A stretch of DNA of 64,000 bases. Origin: Stichopus chloronotus (taxonomy: Eukaryota; Echinodermata; Holothuroidea; Aspidochirotida; Stichopodidae). Position 1 is the stretch's first letter. Every line of letters begins with the position of its first letter. The notes beneath the pieces were generated by a model. That model had not been told where the DNA came from, made no database searches, and saw nothing but the letters and a program-made list of their open reading frames with translations. The position numbers and the translations under genes were made by a program. The stretch spans positions 34,383,405-34,447,404 of the forward strand of contig CM037830.1 of assembly GCA_021234535.1 (NCBI GenBank). Reading direction: 5' to 3'. Of the stretch, positions 25,742 to 37,382 are shown piece after piece.

Positions 25742-26205
25742 GCTACGCTCCCCGCCAACTGATCCTGGCGCTCCTCTTAGATAGTCTTCCCGTATTTCTT
25801 ACTTCGGCCCTAATCAAAACTTTTGGGTGGGCCATATTCAACGAAAGCATACTGTATTATCGTATCACACTGTATCACACTCGTTAATGCCCCTCATTAA
25901 GGTCCCAGGCCCAGTAAGTAAAGAAAAATTCTAGCTACGCTCCTGGCGAAGTCTCTGGACCCGCTGTGAACAATCCCTGTGACTCCACTGCCCAACGAAA
26001 AAGTGAGGGGACTACAGATACATTCACTTCCCAATATTTGTCAAGGGCTCCAAGAATAAATGAAGGAAGCTGCATAACCTATCATGATTCTTGTATCATC
26101 TCAACCAAGCTGATGTTTTGCCATTTTCACAGATGTTTGCTCTCATTACCTGAAAAATAGATTCTGTACATGCAGCTGGGAAGTTTCAAAAGCCAAAAAC
26201 TTACT
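25742..26205 (+). mobile_element. Repeat family B fragments
   Basis: Two pieces match the repeat that forms the inverted pair at 44.9-47.25 kb. At 25742-25790 is the CGCCAACTGAT--TGGCGCTCC-CTTAGATAGTC block, which is internal to the full copies. At about 26050-26200 are the CCAAGAATAAATGA, TTCTTGTATCATCTCAACC and ACATGCAGCT-GGAA blocks, which lie upstream of it in the full copies. The order is therefore scrambled, indicating two partial insertions or a rearrangement. The second fragment ends where the LINE remnant begins. Confidence 0.6.
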
Positions 26206-26209
26206 TCCA

Positions 26210-26880
26210 CTTTTTCTTTATCAAAAAGTAAATCAATATTTAATCGAGAAAAAAGAAGGGGTCCCGGAATGGAACCTTGAGGTACACCATTTAAAATAGA
26301 ACTCATTCTAGATTTAGCATCAGATATATGTACAAACTAATTTCTGTTAGATAAGTAATGTTTAAGCAACACTATAGTGGAAGACCTTTAATTCCGTAAT
26401 GATGTGATTTGTAAAGCAGAATCCCATGATCCAAACTTTCGACAGCTTTGAAGAGTTCCGGAAATTTTCCACAAGAATCACTTCGCTTCTCAAAAGAATT
26501 CGAAATATCACCGATAAAGTTAATAAGTATATGTAGATTGTAGATTCATTAAGAAGAATGCCATATTTAATTTCATGCGAAACCAGAGATGGGCCTGAAC
26601 GACCACACACTATATCTGAGACAGATAAAGGTCTGTAGTTTTCTTTCAATTTCTGTCGTTACTTTTATAAGCTGGGACAACACTTACGATTTTAAGATTA
26701 TCGGGTACTACCACTGGGAGAGAATAATAAGGTAACATAATGGACGAGCAATAATATGAGAAACAGCCTAAACAACTCTTCCTTGAATATCATTATTCCC
26801 TGGGCTGTCATTTTTTGAATCTAATACATTTAAATAGTTTACTAGGGATGTCGTTTAGACGTTCTGCAGAGTTTATTTTT
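26210..26880 (-). pseudogene. LINE reverse transcriptase pseudogene (Jockey/CR1-like), frameshifted and truncated
   Basis: On the minus strand, reading downward, conserved polymerase blocks appear in the right order but in shifting frames. AVSHIIARPL lies near 26738-26768, VVPDNLKIVSVVPAYKS near 26665-26714, NYRPLS at 26623-26640, and LFKAVESLDHGILLYK near 26400-26455. These are followed by HYLSNRN, a stop, then SDAKSRMSSILN, and GVPQGSIPGPLLF at about 26250-26288. At least two frameshifts and several stops break the frame. The [FY]ADD catalytic block that should follow is absent because the element is cut near 26210, next to a family B fragment. The block pattern is that of Jockey/CR1-type LINE polymerases; the exact clade cannot be told. 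Confidence 0.82.
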
Positions 26881-27082
26881 GGTACTACATGAATTAAAAA
26901 TGAGGTACCAGGGGTACACCAACTCTTTTAACATTAGAACGATTGCTGCATACCTACGTAGAGGGAAATGATGTTCATAATATCTATCATAAAAATAAGG
27001 AAAAATATATAATATGCTAAGTTAGAGTCAGTACAGCTCAGTACATCCTCCTAAGTTATCCGTGAGAGATGTTGCTGAGAGT

Positions 27083-27900
27083 TGTTGGTCATATTTGAGT
27101 AGATGATCCCTACTGTTTTTTTTTTGTGAAAGTCAAAGGTCATTTGAAGTCACCAGTGGTCAAATTGTGAACCCTTGTAAACACAATATAAACGCTATAT
27201 CTCACGAAGCATAGCCTTGAATAATATCGTACTTCGTGTGTGGGTTGGTAATATTAGGTAGATGATTTCTACTGCTTTTGGTAGAGGTCAAATGTCATTT
27301 AAGGTCAACAGAGGTCGAAATGTGAAAACCTTGTAAACACGATATATCAAGAACTGGGTAACCTCGACTAATCTCAGACTTGGTGTGTGGGTTGGTCAAA
27401 TTGAGCAGATGATCCCTATTGTTTTGATGGAGGTGAAAAGTCATCTGAAGTCACCACAGGTCACTATTGTGAAACACTTGTAACAATATGTCTCAATACG
27501 CATAGCCTTGGCTAATATCGTACTTTATATATGAATTGGTCATCTTAAGTAGATGATTTCTACTATTTTGGTTGAGGTCAAAGGTCGTTTGAGGTCCCTA
27601 GAGGTCAAAGTGTGAAAATCCTTGTAAACACAATATCTCAAGAGGAACGTCATACTTAGTGTGTGGGTTAGTCATTGTGAGTAGATGATCCCTATTGTTT
27701 TTGTTGAATGTCAAAGTTCATTTCAGGTCAACAGAGGTTGACCGTGAAATCCTGTGAACACGACATCGAAAGAAGCGTCATCTTAACAAATGTCATATTT
27801 AGTGTGTGGGTTGCACGTCACAGTGAGTAGATGATTATCATTGATTTTTGTGTGGGTCAAATTTTATTTGAGGTCACCAGAGCTCAAATTGTGAAAAAGA
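27083..27900 (+). repeat. Tandem array, six diverged units of 132-159 bp, rich in AGGTCA
   Basis: The anchor AGATGAT recurs at 27101, 27260, 27407, 27551, 27683 and 27829, giving spacings of 159, 147, 144, 132 and 146 bp. Each unit carries an AGATGAT-TCTACT-TTTTGG-GAGGTCAAAGGTCA-TTGAGGTCA-CAGAGGTCAAA-TGTGAAA-CTTGTAAACAC-ATATCTCA order, with substitutions. The AGGTCA words form direct repeats spaced by one base, the half-site arrangement bound by DR1-type nuclear receptors. Whether it is used in that way is unknown. Confidence 0.88.
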
Positions 27901-30900
27901 TAAAACTGCTCAGTACATACAGTGGTCAAACGAGCTTAATGTATGCATGCGTTCTCTAGAAGGATAAGGTGTTTGAAGAATATTTTGTACTGTGTTCTTC
28001 ATGAATATTGTCAAACGATCACAAAGTCCTTTGACTCTCTTCTTTACTACACACAGCAATGCCACTAGGCATAACTGTAACTACATAATCCATTATCGTA
28101 GACTATTAATAACCTGACATAACATTAATTATATTAATGGATGCTGCACGGACTAATTTACCAGAGTCACTTCAGATATTATTACTTTAACATCTTTTTA
28201 ATTTGAAGAAATATATACTGCACGGTTGTATGATTCTTTGCATTCTTACTTTTTTTGTGTGGTTGTCGGTGTGTGGTGAGGGAGTGGGAGTTATGTCTGT
28301 TTGGGCTTCTTATTGTAGCTTCGATTAGCTTTTCGATCACTTCTTCACTTTTCTTCTAGAGTTTTTCGTCCTCATATGCTTTGAGTAGCTTTCCAGTAGA
28401 ACCTCTCAACTATATCCTGCACTGCATTATTATGTTACATTCTCATGTTAATGTATATTTTTCGTCTTGATATGGTTCAAATAAAGTTTTCTGAAATGAA
28501 GTATATGAGAAAAAAATGGAATGAAACAATTCTACTCAATCGACCTTATCGCCGGTGCAATCTTTCTTACAGATAGGGCGAGGGAAGGGATGTGGGGTAA
28601 ATGTCTTAAAGGGCACAACTCTCTTACAGTTAGGGAAACCCTGGAAAATCTTTTAACTTGAATATAATATCACTTGTCAAAGAAGACACCGTATCTGGAA
28701 TAAGAGGTCCAGTAACGAAGTCTGTTACGAAGTTTTGTTGTAACAAAGTTTCCTGTCAGTCAGCCACATTGATACCGTGACTGATTTCATTTTGGACCGC
28801 CCTATATATGATTCAGAACACGTGATGATTAACAGGTTATGCAAATTTAACTAATGCTGTGCTGCATATATGTTGGGAGGTGGGTGGTAACGATTACTGC
28901 TGCAAGCAACGCCATCCCACGGAGACAAATTAACCAAACCCACAACCCATTCTTACCGCAGAATGTAAAATTTACCCCACAAAATACTATTACATCAGGT
29001 TGAACTCGAAATTGTGCAAATCGTTGATACAACAAAATCACCCACATCACTGTGTCTACACTGTCTCGATACCCAACCTACAGTCGTTTGGGTTCCCTAT
29101 CGAAATAGAATAGACCCGGTGCCGTTTTCGCATCACTTGCAAGTTGTCTGTACTTGCTGAATTAATGTGAAATTGGTCACGAAGCTTATTAGAGACCAAC
29201 TCTCGAAAGTAATTTTCAATTTGAAAAAAAGAAATCGTTCAGAAAGATTGATAAATAAATGCATCAAATGCAGTGGGGTACGGTGGGTATTCCGTTCCGT
29301 CAAATGTCGGGCATTGTCAAGAGCGTGGAAATGCTATGATATACCGTAGCTCTTCAAATCTTCTGCACTATCCATGAATGGTAAATATGATTTTTTTTTT
29401 TTCATTAATTTCGTGACAAAAGGTATTTTCGTACTTCGGATCCAGCTTTTGAAAATATAATTCCACTTTGACAAAAGCAACAAAAAGACATATTTATCTA
29501 CAGAAGAGATCGTAAACCCCCGAGTGACAAACGAAATTGATCGTTTGTACTATTACTTCTCAAACTCAAACAATGTAATCTCAAACTTGTAAACTTGTAA
29601 TCTTGCAGGTCAAACTTTGTGACTCTTTTCCTAAGTATAAATTCACAAGTGACAGTATTTCTAAACTACAGTCTACCTTCCCGGTAAAGCCATCTCTCTT
29701 GACATAGGTAGGTCAAATGATGCTAACGGTATGTTTGAATTTACGCATCATTTGTTACAAATGTTGACAAAACTGTTTCAAAGTCAACGTCTCTGGAGGG
29801 AATCAACTAATTAATTATTCTCCACCGAGAAACAGAATAAAAATTATACAACAAAGTTTCAAGTTGTTTATGTTCGATCAGATCTCACCAAACCGTATTA
29901 CTCATTTTTTTATCTAACCTATGCAGGATTCCGCTTTTCTGCCAAATTTGCACGACATTTCGTCAAAAATGAGAAATCAAAACGTTTACTTAATTTTGTA
30001 AATATTTAATAATGAAGAACGAAAGCGCCTCTGAAGCATGCGTCACTAGCAAAGGTTACGACAGGTTGTTTCTTCGTTTTATATCTTAATTACGATACAA
30101 AAGAGACAAGAAACAAAAGAACTGAAATCGTTCTTTTGTGACGTCTTCAGTGAATTAGATAAACCGTTTAGATATGAAATGTCACGTGTAGGTGGTCATT
30201 CACTATAAGCTGAAGGCAGACATTGGCTTGGTATAGGCTATGTAATTCATACAAATTCCCCCACACGTTTATTTTTCCTACACTTTTTATTTATTTATTT
30301 TTTTAAATTTGGACTGTTGGTGCGAATAAAACGAGTTATTGGCACGAACGAGATCTTAGCCAATCAGTGATCCTTATTAGGGTTACGATTACAGTTAAGG
30401 GTAAGGTTTGTGCGATTAACGGAGGTTATACATTTGTCCGTTTTTCAATAGTTCAATCAATTTTAAATAATGCTACTTTGGCTTTGGCGAATTAGAAAGT
30501 ACTAATTGTCTGCACTCTGTAGGCATATATGCTAGTCTCGGGTTAATGGCCAGTTAAAAGTTCAAAAAGTCTCCAGTGATACAATCGAAGTGGCATGATC
30601 CATACCTGACTAATCTATATGCTCTGATGCCGTCGACTCGCAGATTCATCTGCTCATAACTCTCTGTTCACGTTCGTTAATTTAAAATTGATCGTTAGTC
30701 TAGCTCGATCAGTGGAATCGTGACCTGTAGAATGACCTCGGAGTTTCAAAGACGTTTTTCGGACGTTCTTCAAGACGAGTTTCGGAGTCATTCACGAGGT
30801 TGACCGTGGCCTTATTTCGCATTCTTTTTGATCAATAGACGTTACAGACTTATGAAAAAAAAACAAGTATCATTTGAAATTATTCGAAAACGGTTGTAAA

Positions 30901-31236
30901 GACTGCAGTCGTTTCTCCCCAAAAGCGGTCGTCAGACGACCATAGATGTCATTTTCCATGAAGATAGCGTGTCATCGATTATTAAGCATCGTTATGTATG
31001 AAAACTTTAAAGCTTTAACGTAGTATCGCTCTGACAAAAACAAAGAAGGAAAAAGTCAAATGATTCCAGTAAAGGAATATTAAAAATTCAACCTTTTGCA
31101 CATCTGGTCCACGTAAAGATGAGGCCAGATAGGCGAATGTTGACTACAGCTTTGACAACAGCTACCGACATAGCCTCATGCTGAATTGCTCTCGTCAATT
31201 CAAACAGTCAGAAAAAAATTCTCCTCTTCTCACTTA
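27901..31236. other. Intergenic, nothing recognised
   Basis: This AT-rich DNA has normal CpG content: I counted 23 CpG in 29881-30480. A stretch ending with an AATAAAG signal near 28480 could be the 3' tail of a retroelement. No open frame is convincing. Confidence 0.5.
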
Positions 31237-31451
31237 CACATTTCCACCTTTGGGCATGACAACTGATACCAACTGCCATGATATGAAACACAGCTAAAGA
31301 AAGCCTACAGGTATTTGATGTCTAACTCACAGTGTTATTGTTTGCTACCTGAGTATGGCTAATAAAATTGACTTAAGGCGATGCGATTGGTAACAAGATA
31401 TACCACACCTTATCTTTTGTCTTAGTGTGGAATGAAAACAGGATTTTTAGC
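31237..31451 (+). repeat. Interspersed repeat C, copy 1
   Basis: It aligns with 33434-33607 in direct orientation. Shared blocks are CACATTT, CTTTGGGCATGA-AAC, CATG-TATGATATGAAA, ATGACTTAAG-CGATG, CCTTATCT and AGTGTGG--T-AAAACAGGA-TTTTAGC. Copy 2 lacks about 40 bp. The ends and type are unknown. Confidence 0.6.
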
Positions 31452-32214
31452 GGCTTCGATGAAGAATATATAAAAGGAGCTTTGGATTGTTTAATAAAAT
31501 GTTCATTCTCAGAAATCCCGTATTACATTATTAAATCGAATATGGAGGTATTTTTTATTTCGAGTGTATTCATCCATATCAATCATCCCTCTGACTGGCT
31601 CATATGTAAGTGTATAAACGCAAATCTGAATATGCGCATGTGTTCTATTTAATATGTGTACATATGCGATTGAAAGCGGTTATATTCGATTTAATACGTG
31701 CTTATATTCGAATTAATACACCTTTGTGAATCAGCCCGCTGATTGGTTCATATACTATACTAAATTTGATTTAATACACGTATATGTTACGTATATGTCA
31801 CGTATATTTTCTTCACGCCCCCCCCCCCCCCTCTTATATTCGTTACACGTGACTGTCATACGTACAAAATGACAACATAACCACAAATCTTTAAGTTAAT
31901 TTTCGTTATTTTGTTCGAAATTGGTTTTCCAGGGAAATTGTTCAAGTAAGCGGATACATTTATTAATCTCGTTGGAAATATTTTCAGTCTCATGGGTTTA
32001 TTTCCGGATGTTATGCCGTCCGTAAATTTAAAATGTTGTGATTTGCGTGTGCAGTTATGTGTTAATGACTCCCTGTGGGAATATTGCTATACGTCTTTCT
32101 TTTTACGTTAAGGTTTATGTTATCCTCTACCTTCCTGAACAGACGAATAACAATAAATTGTAATCCTCTTATGTAATGCGAATCAAAACTTAAAAAAGGA
32201 AGCAAAAAGCATAA
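31452..32214. other. Intergenic, degenerate ATTCGATTTAATACGTG words
   Basis: Between about 31640 and 31800 the words TTCGATTTAATAC, TTCGAATTAATAC and TTTGATTTAATACACG recur irregularly. A C run lies at about 31809-31820. No gene was found. Confidence 0.45.
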
Positions 32215-32820
32215 TATAAGAATAAATTACCTGCTTGTTCAAAAAACAGAAGGGTTACATTGTGTTTGATCTTAAGTTTTTTCTGCATTTTCAACACTGG
32301 TGAATGTACATGCCAAGACGGAGTGCGTCATTCACTGATCGAAATTGACTGTAACCACTTTTGAAAGGCAACGGAAATAGCATAAAAACATAAAAAATCA
32401 GAAATCATATTTAACAATTAACGTTTCATTTTTATAAGCCCCTACATTACCGCATGCGACAAAGCAGGTCTCATTTTTGTCTCAAAGACATACTCAAAGT
32501 CGTCGCTTCTTGGTCGGTATCGACAATTGAAGGATTTATAGTGAAAAGATTTGCTCACTGTATTTACAAATAATTAACAAACCGATTGCCCTCATCGCGG
32601 CGTCAGTTATCAGCTGTTTTAACCCACTTGGCTTGAAGCTAAATGAAAAATGTCAACCACCTCGTAATTGCATTTTACACATTATTCATCGTTATGTTAG
32701 GAGACATTGAAATCATAAGGCAGACTTAACCATCTGAAACCTATTTATCATACCAAATCGTCTGGGCATGAAATGTCAATATTTTTACTTTTTGCCTACT
32801 CAGGCAACTGCGACCTTAAT
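32215..32820 (+). mobile_element. MITE family A, copy 2 (degraded ends)
   Basis: The interior matches the copies at 24.8 kb (reversed) and 58.1 kb. Shared blocks are GTTTGATCTTAA, GCAGGTCTCA, ACTCAAAGTCGTCGCT-CTTGGT-GGTATCG, CTGTATTTACAA, GCGGCGTCAGT-ATC, TGTCAACCAC, CTGAAACCTAT and ATGTCAATATTTTTACTTTTTGCCTAC. The terminal inverted repeats are eroded, so its limits are approximate. Confidence 0.75.
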
Positions 32821-33433
32821 ACACATTGACTACACTAAAATCATATGTAAATTCAAATACACTAGAATACCACAAATAAAATGTATGCCCTTTTATAATC
32901 TGATAGTCTATTACAACCACTTTAACCCTTTTAAAAACAACAAATTACTTGTAAAAACAAAAGACGAGGCCATACTTTGCAAGGATTTACATGCATGTTG
33001 TTGCACTTAGTTGAGTACTGGCTAATGTTGGAATTCGTGATCGTTGAGTGATGTGCATACCAGAGTGAATATATTAGCAAAAGGAAAACAAGTGCATGAG
33101 ACTCTGCTCTTGAAAATAATTTGAAAAAAAATGGACTATTACCTAAATTCACCGTCTTATGCATGGAAACAACGACCTCTATTTAAATCTTTTATTCGTT
33201 ATACCATATCTTCATGAAACTTTGACACCTCCGATCGAAATCTACGGTAACACGATGGAAACCTGCGCTTTAAATCTGAGAGGCTAGCTGACACCACGAA
33301 CAGCACATTAACCGAGAAACCCCGGGTGCAGGACAGGCCTAACACGACATCCTTCGAAAGAAGAGATGCTGTTGCTAAAATCGGTCGGACTGCCGTGATA
33401 TTAGCAAAACGAGCCTTACACCCTCTTTAATAA
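32821..33433. other. Intergenic, nothing recognised
   Basis: No coding region was recognised. A CGGTAACACGATGGAAACCTG stretch near 33244 resembles the A/C-rich repeat that follows repeat C copy 2. Confidence 0.45.
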
Positions 33434-33607
33434 CACATTTTTGCCCTTGGGCATGATAACCACAGATCCCATGGTATGATATGAAAACCTAGGCAATTGA
33501 TGTCACGTGATAAAAATGACCTAAGTCGATGAGGTTTGTAAGAAGCAAAAGCCTCACTTATCTGTAGCTTTTATATATAGTGTGGTTTTTAAGACAGGAG
33601 TTTTAGC
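33434..33607 (+). repeat. Interspersed repeat C, copy 2
   Basis: This is a direct-orientation, internally deleted relative of 31237-31451, 2.2 kb away. Confidence 0.6.
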
Positions 33608-33609
33608 AT

Positions 33610-33890
33610 ATTTGATTCACCATGCCACGAAAACGACTGTAAAAAAAAACAGCAAGCAACACCACCACGATAAAGGACTGCCAAAACCATGGTAACACAA
33701 CGAAAACCTCAGTAACAGGAAAACCTTAAAAACCACGAAAATCACGGCAAAAGGGAAAACCTAAAAACCACGACGATGGACACCACAAAAAACAGTACAT
33801 ACTGTGACGGGAAAACCTGTGGAACCATTTGGTGACACCTACACGAAAACCACAGTAACAGGGAGAATAAAAAAAAAAATAACCACAGCA
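33610..33890 (+). repeat. Degenerate A/C-rich short-period repeat
   Basis: The words ACCACGAAAA, GGAAAACCT and CAGTAACAGG recur about every 18-25 bp with almost no T on this strand. This looks like an old, eroded minisatellite. Confidence 0.6.
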
Positions 33891-35429
33891 GGTATAAGTC
33901 TAGTTGTAACCGTCTGCTGGGATTAATATTATAATTGTTGACGTAGCTCAAACTCCTCCCCCCATCTTCGGTTGTTGCAATTCATATTTAAGCAACAGTT
34001 TTGTATCACAACGTGATCCATCTTGATTGATATAGACCTAGTCTCACACAAGAATGAATCTCAATTGATGTTGAGATCATACACACACACACACACACAC
34101 ACAAACATATACCCACACACACACAACTAAACACTATAACTTTGTATCTACCTCGACTGCTACCCAAAAGTTGTGACACTTGTACGTTGTATGACATTCC
34201 AAGTTTGGCCCACGTAAGTCAGACCCTTAATCAGGTCAGGTTCCCGGGTGGAGAAAAAACAGAAACCGGCACATGTGACATACTGCTAGGAATTCTTTCA
34301 CCTCAAATATTCTTGGAGAGGGGAAGGGGGGGGGGGCAAAAAAATTAGGGACAATCCCTCGCCCACCCGTCCTTGGCTTTGATCGCGGGTCTGATGTAAG
34401 TACAGGAGCTCATCCGCCAAACCCCGTAAGAAGGTCAGTGTACTGAATATATGAATGTTACCAGTTGTCACAGTTTGACTGGTTTGCAATCTACACAAGC
34501 AATAACTTTTCTTGAGTTAATTTACGGACGCCACGCTTTTTATGTCATAACTGATTTCAAACACCAAATTACTTATCAGATATTTTGGAGCGATTTCGTC
34601 ATACCTTTATGTCTCTTCAATCTCTAAACCAAAAAAAAAAAAAAAAGTTTATGAAAGTTTACATTCTCGCTGTCCAATGAGTATGATTACTAGTTTCATA
34701 TACGTAGGTACTTTAAGATGAGTGATATAGGTTTTCTATGTAGATAATATAGTTTACCAGTCAATAAATTGCTCTAATAATACTTTCAGGTCATTTTAAT
34801 TGCTTACCCTTCACATTCAATATCACAAGTAGATATATTGCGATTTAATTTTAAAGCGTAAATCTTTATACTGTTTGTTTTTGCCTAAAATTATAATACA
34901 AAAAAACAATCTCCTTTTACAAATACCTTATACCTGTAGATATCCCTTCACCCTGAATAACGTTACCTTTCTGTAATCATAAAACTTCCTTGCCTTGATC
35001 GGCCTAATGTTTATTATCCATACACCTTTAGCAATAAATTTTCGACTCATTTTGTATCTCTACTTTTAAGGTTATCCTTTTCTTATTTTCATTCTCACAG
35101 CCAGTGTACCTTCGAAGGTGTGAGGCAAGAGGGTAAAAATAGAACGAGGTGTAATCAATTTTGAAGAGGAAGAATGTTTAAACTTAAGCGGGGTGTATGT
35201 AAATGCGAGACATCCTCTAGACCTGTGTAGACTCAATCAACTGTTTGTTACTCGCCACTTTTCATTGACGTAAATTTCCTCTTACCTTAAACAAAGTTTA
35301 TAAATAATTGTCAGGCTTAGTTATTCAGCTCGTCGTGTTACTTTTTTTTCATGTACCCTTAAATTTTGCAGTGAACCTTCTTAAGATTTTTTCCTCGACA
35401 CCTTTATAAATCATGTTGTCAAATATATC
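33891..35429. other. Intergenic, nothing recognised
   Basis: A (CA)n tract lies at 34080-34102 and a G run at about 34327-34336. No gene was found. Confidence 0.5.
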
Positions 35430-35752
35430 TATATATATATATATATATACGTACGTATGTACGTATGTACGTATGTACGTATGTACGTATGTACGTATGT
35501 ACGTATGTACGTATGTACGTATGTACGTATGTACGTATGTACGTATGTACGTATGTACGTATGTATGTATGATGTATGATGTATGATGTATGATGTATGA
35601 TGTATGATGTATGATGTATGATGTATGATGTATGATGTATGATGTATGATGTATGATGTATGATGTATGATGTATGTATGTATGTATGTATGTATGTATG
35701 TATGTATGTATGTATGTATGTATGTATGTATGTATGTATGTATGTATGTATG

Positions 35753-35847
<95 letters not shown>
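35430..35847. repeat. Compound microsatellite with five successive motifs
   Basis: In order it contains (AT)n at 35430-35448, the 8-mer GTACGTAT from 35449 to about 35564 (roughly 14 units), the 7-mer GATGTAT from about 35568 to 35675 (roughly 15 units), the 4-mer TATG from 35671 to 35758, and (TA)n at 35757-35847. Long frames on both strands here are by-products of the repeat. Each motif differs from its neighbour by a small insertion or deletion, as expected for stepwise expansion. Confidence 0.97.
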
Positions 35848-35849
<2 letters not shown>

Positions 35850-37308
35850 CTGAATTGTAACCATCGTAGCTATCTATGATGTATGCTAAACACTGATTGT
35901 AATGGTTGTAATAATAGAATGGATCAATGGGCCCAACGCCTTGACTGTACTTGTCTGTGTCGGTATCTTTCTATAGTCTGTATTTGTCCCTCTGGCCAAA
36001 TTATACTAAGCTCATGTAGTCTGCAATTTTGTTTTTACTCTGTCTCGGCTCAGACTGTATCTGTCATTCCTTTTTTGAAGTTTTGCTAATTCATGTCAAT
36101 TTATTATTTTCATTGTGCGACTCCCTCTTGGTTTCTATTAATTAGGCCAATACTGCGTCGTTCTAGTGCACCGTTTATGTTTCACGTGATTAGGTCAAGT
36201 TACTTTATCTCCCTGCAGTTATGCCAGCATATAGACTGCATAAAACCGTCCCTGAAATGAAGAATTGATACAATCAAATAAAGTCACATACGGAGTACTC
36301 GTACAGTCACTAATTTGCGGTGCCAATGCACATGAATGGCCTTGCGATACACGTCATGCTTCAGTCTCACCGTGCGTAATACGAAACAGCGGAAAGTTAA
36401 ATTTAAATCTTCGAGAGCGACTTGGATGTGGTTTAAGCAAAAGTGGTATCTGGTATGCCCATTATCAGAACAATCGGTCACAGAAATCCTCCCCAAACGA
36501 ATCGTTGGAATTACTCAAGTGAATATTTGTTACGACGCCCCCAAATAAAGGCCGCATAGACCATACAAATTATTATGTTGTCACCGTATCGGGTTATACA
36601 TGTAATGGCATCAGTGCAAGAGTGTTTCCTATGGGTTTGATAACGATTCCACACCTGGGACGGCTCGAACGTACCAAAAACAAAACTGCAAATTGGCAGG
36701 TGATTAGCTTCAAACCTCTTGCCTCCATTCGCACGTGTGCTCCCTATTCTGGTCTCAAAGTTGTGACGTCTTGTGGGAAGATTGGTTTAAGTCTAGTTCA
36801 AGTTTACACTGGCATATTTACATAGAGAGCAAAATTTTCATTGAAAAATTTGCATATAAGTATGTAACCGATACACATAAATACTCATGATCGAGTTTTG
36901 GAGAGGATCTCTAATCTTATTTAAAAATTATGACCTGATGACAGCGGTTTGCAAAACTAAGCGTACTGATTTTATTAAGCATAGTTTATGAAACTGTACC
37001 CACCAAAAGTGGGAATGTGAAATGTCGTCGGGCTATGTAACTTTTTCTTGAAAGACCTGCGATGTTATGCCAGTTATGTCATTAAGTTTTGGTAAATCCT
37101 TCTTATTTTCATTAGGTTCAGCTTGATAGCTATTAACTGCCACATGCTTTTTTTCACAACGTAAGCACTATTTGAAAAAAATATAGTTTACGTCATCGTC
37201 ACCTGCTCGCGTAATCATAATGATATAATAACAAATGAAAAACAATAAGTTGAGTTCGGGATAATTTATAGCGTACTAAAAACAGTCTCTATAAGCTTAT
37301 AATTAAAA
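35848..37308. other. Intergenic; cluster of overlapping open frames at 36265-36548, not assigned
   Basis: Two plus-strand frames and one minus-strand frame of 70-85 residues overlap at 36265-36548. None has a recognised domain. Being open on both strands suggests reduced stop density and not a gene, though a decayed transposon exon is possible. Confidence 0.4.
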
Positions 37309-37382
37309 AACGTAATGGGTTTATTCCTAACGTAATGGGTTGACGCAATTGGTTAACGTAATGGGTGAAAAACGAAATGGGT
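37309..37382 (+). repeat. Cluster of AACGTAATGGGT words
   Basis: AACGTAATGGGT occurs at 37309, 37329 and 37355, with variants GACGCAATTGGT (37342) and AACGAAATGGGT (37371). Spacing is irregular (13-20 bp). Confidence 0.8.

Noticed and set aside
35349..35864. 171-residue minus-strand open frame and shorter plus-strand frames
   Set aside because: They are translations of the compound microsatellite (Tyr-Ile, His-Thr-Tyr-Ile repeats) and are not genes.
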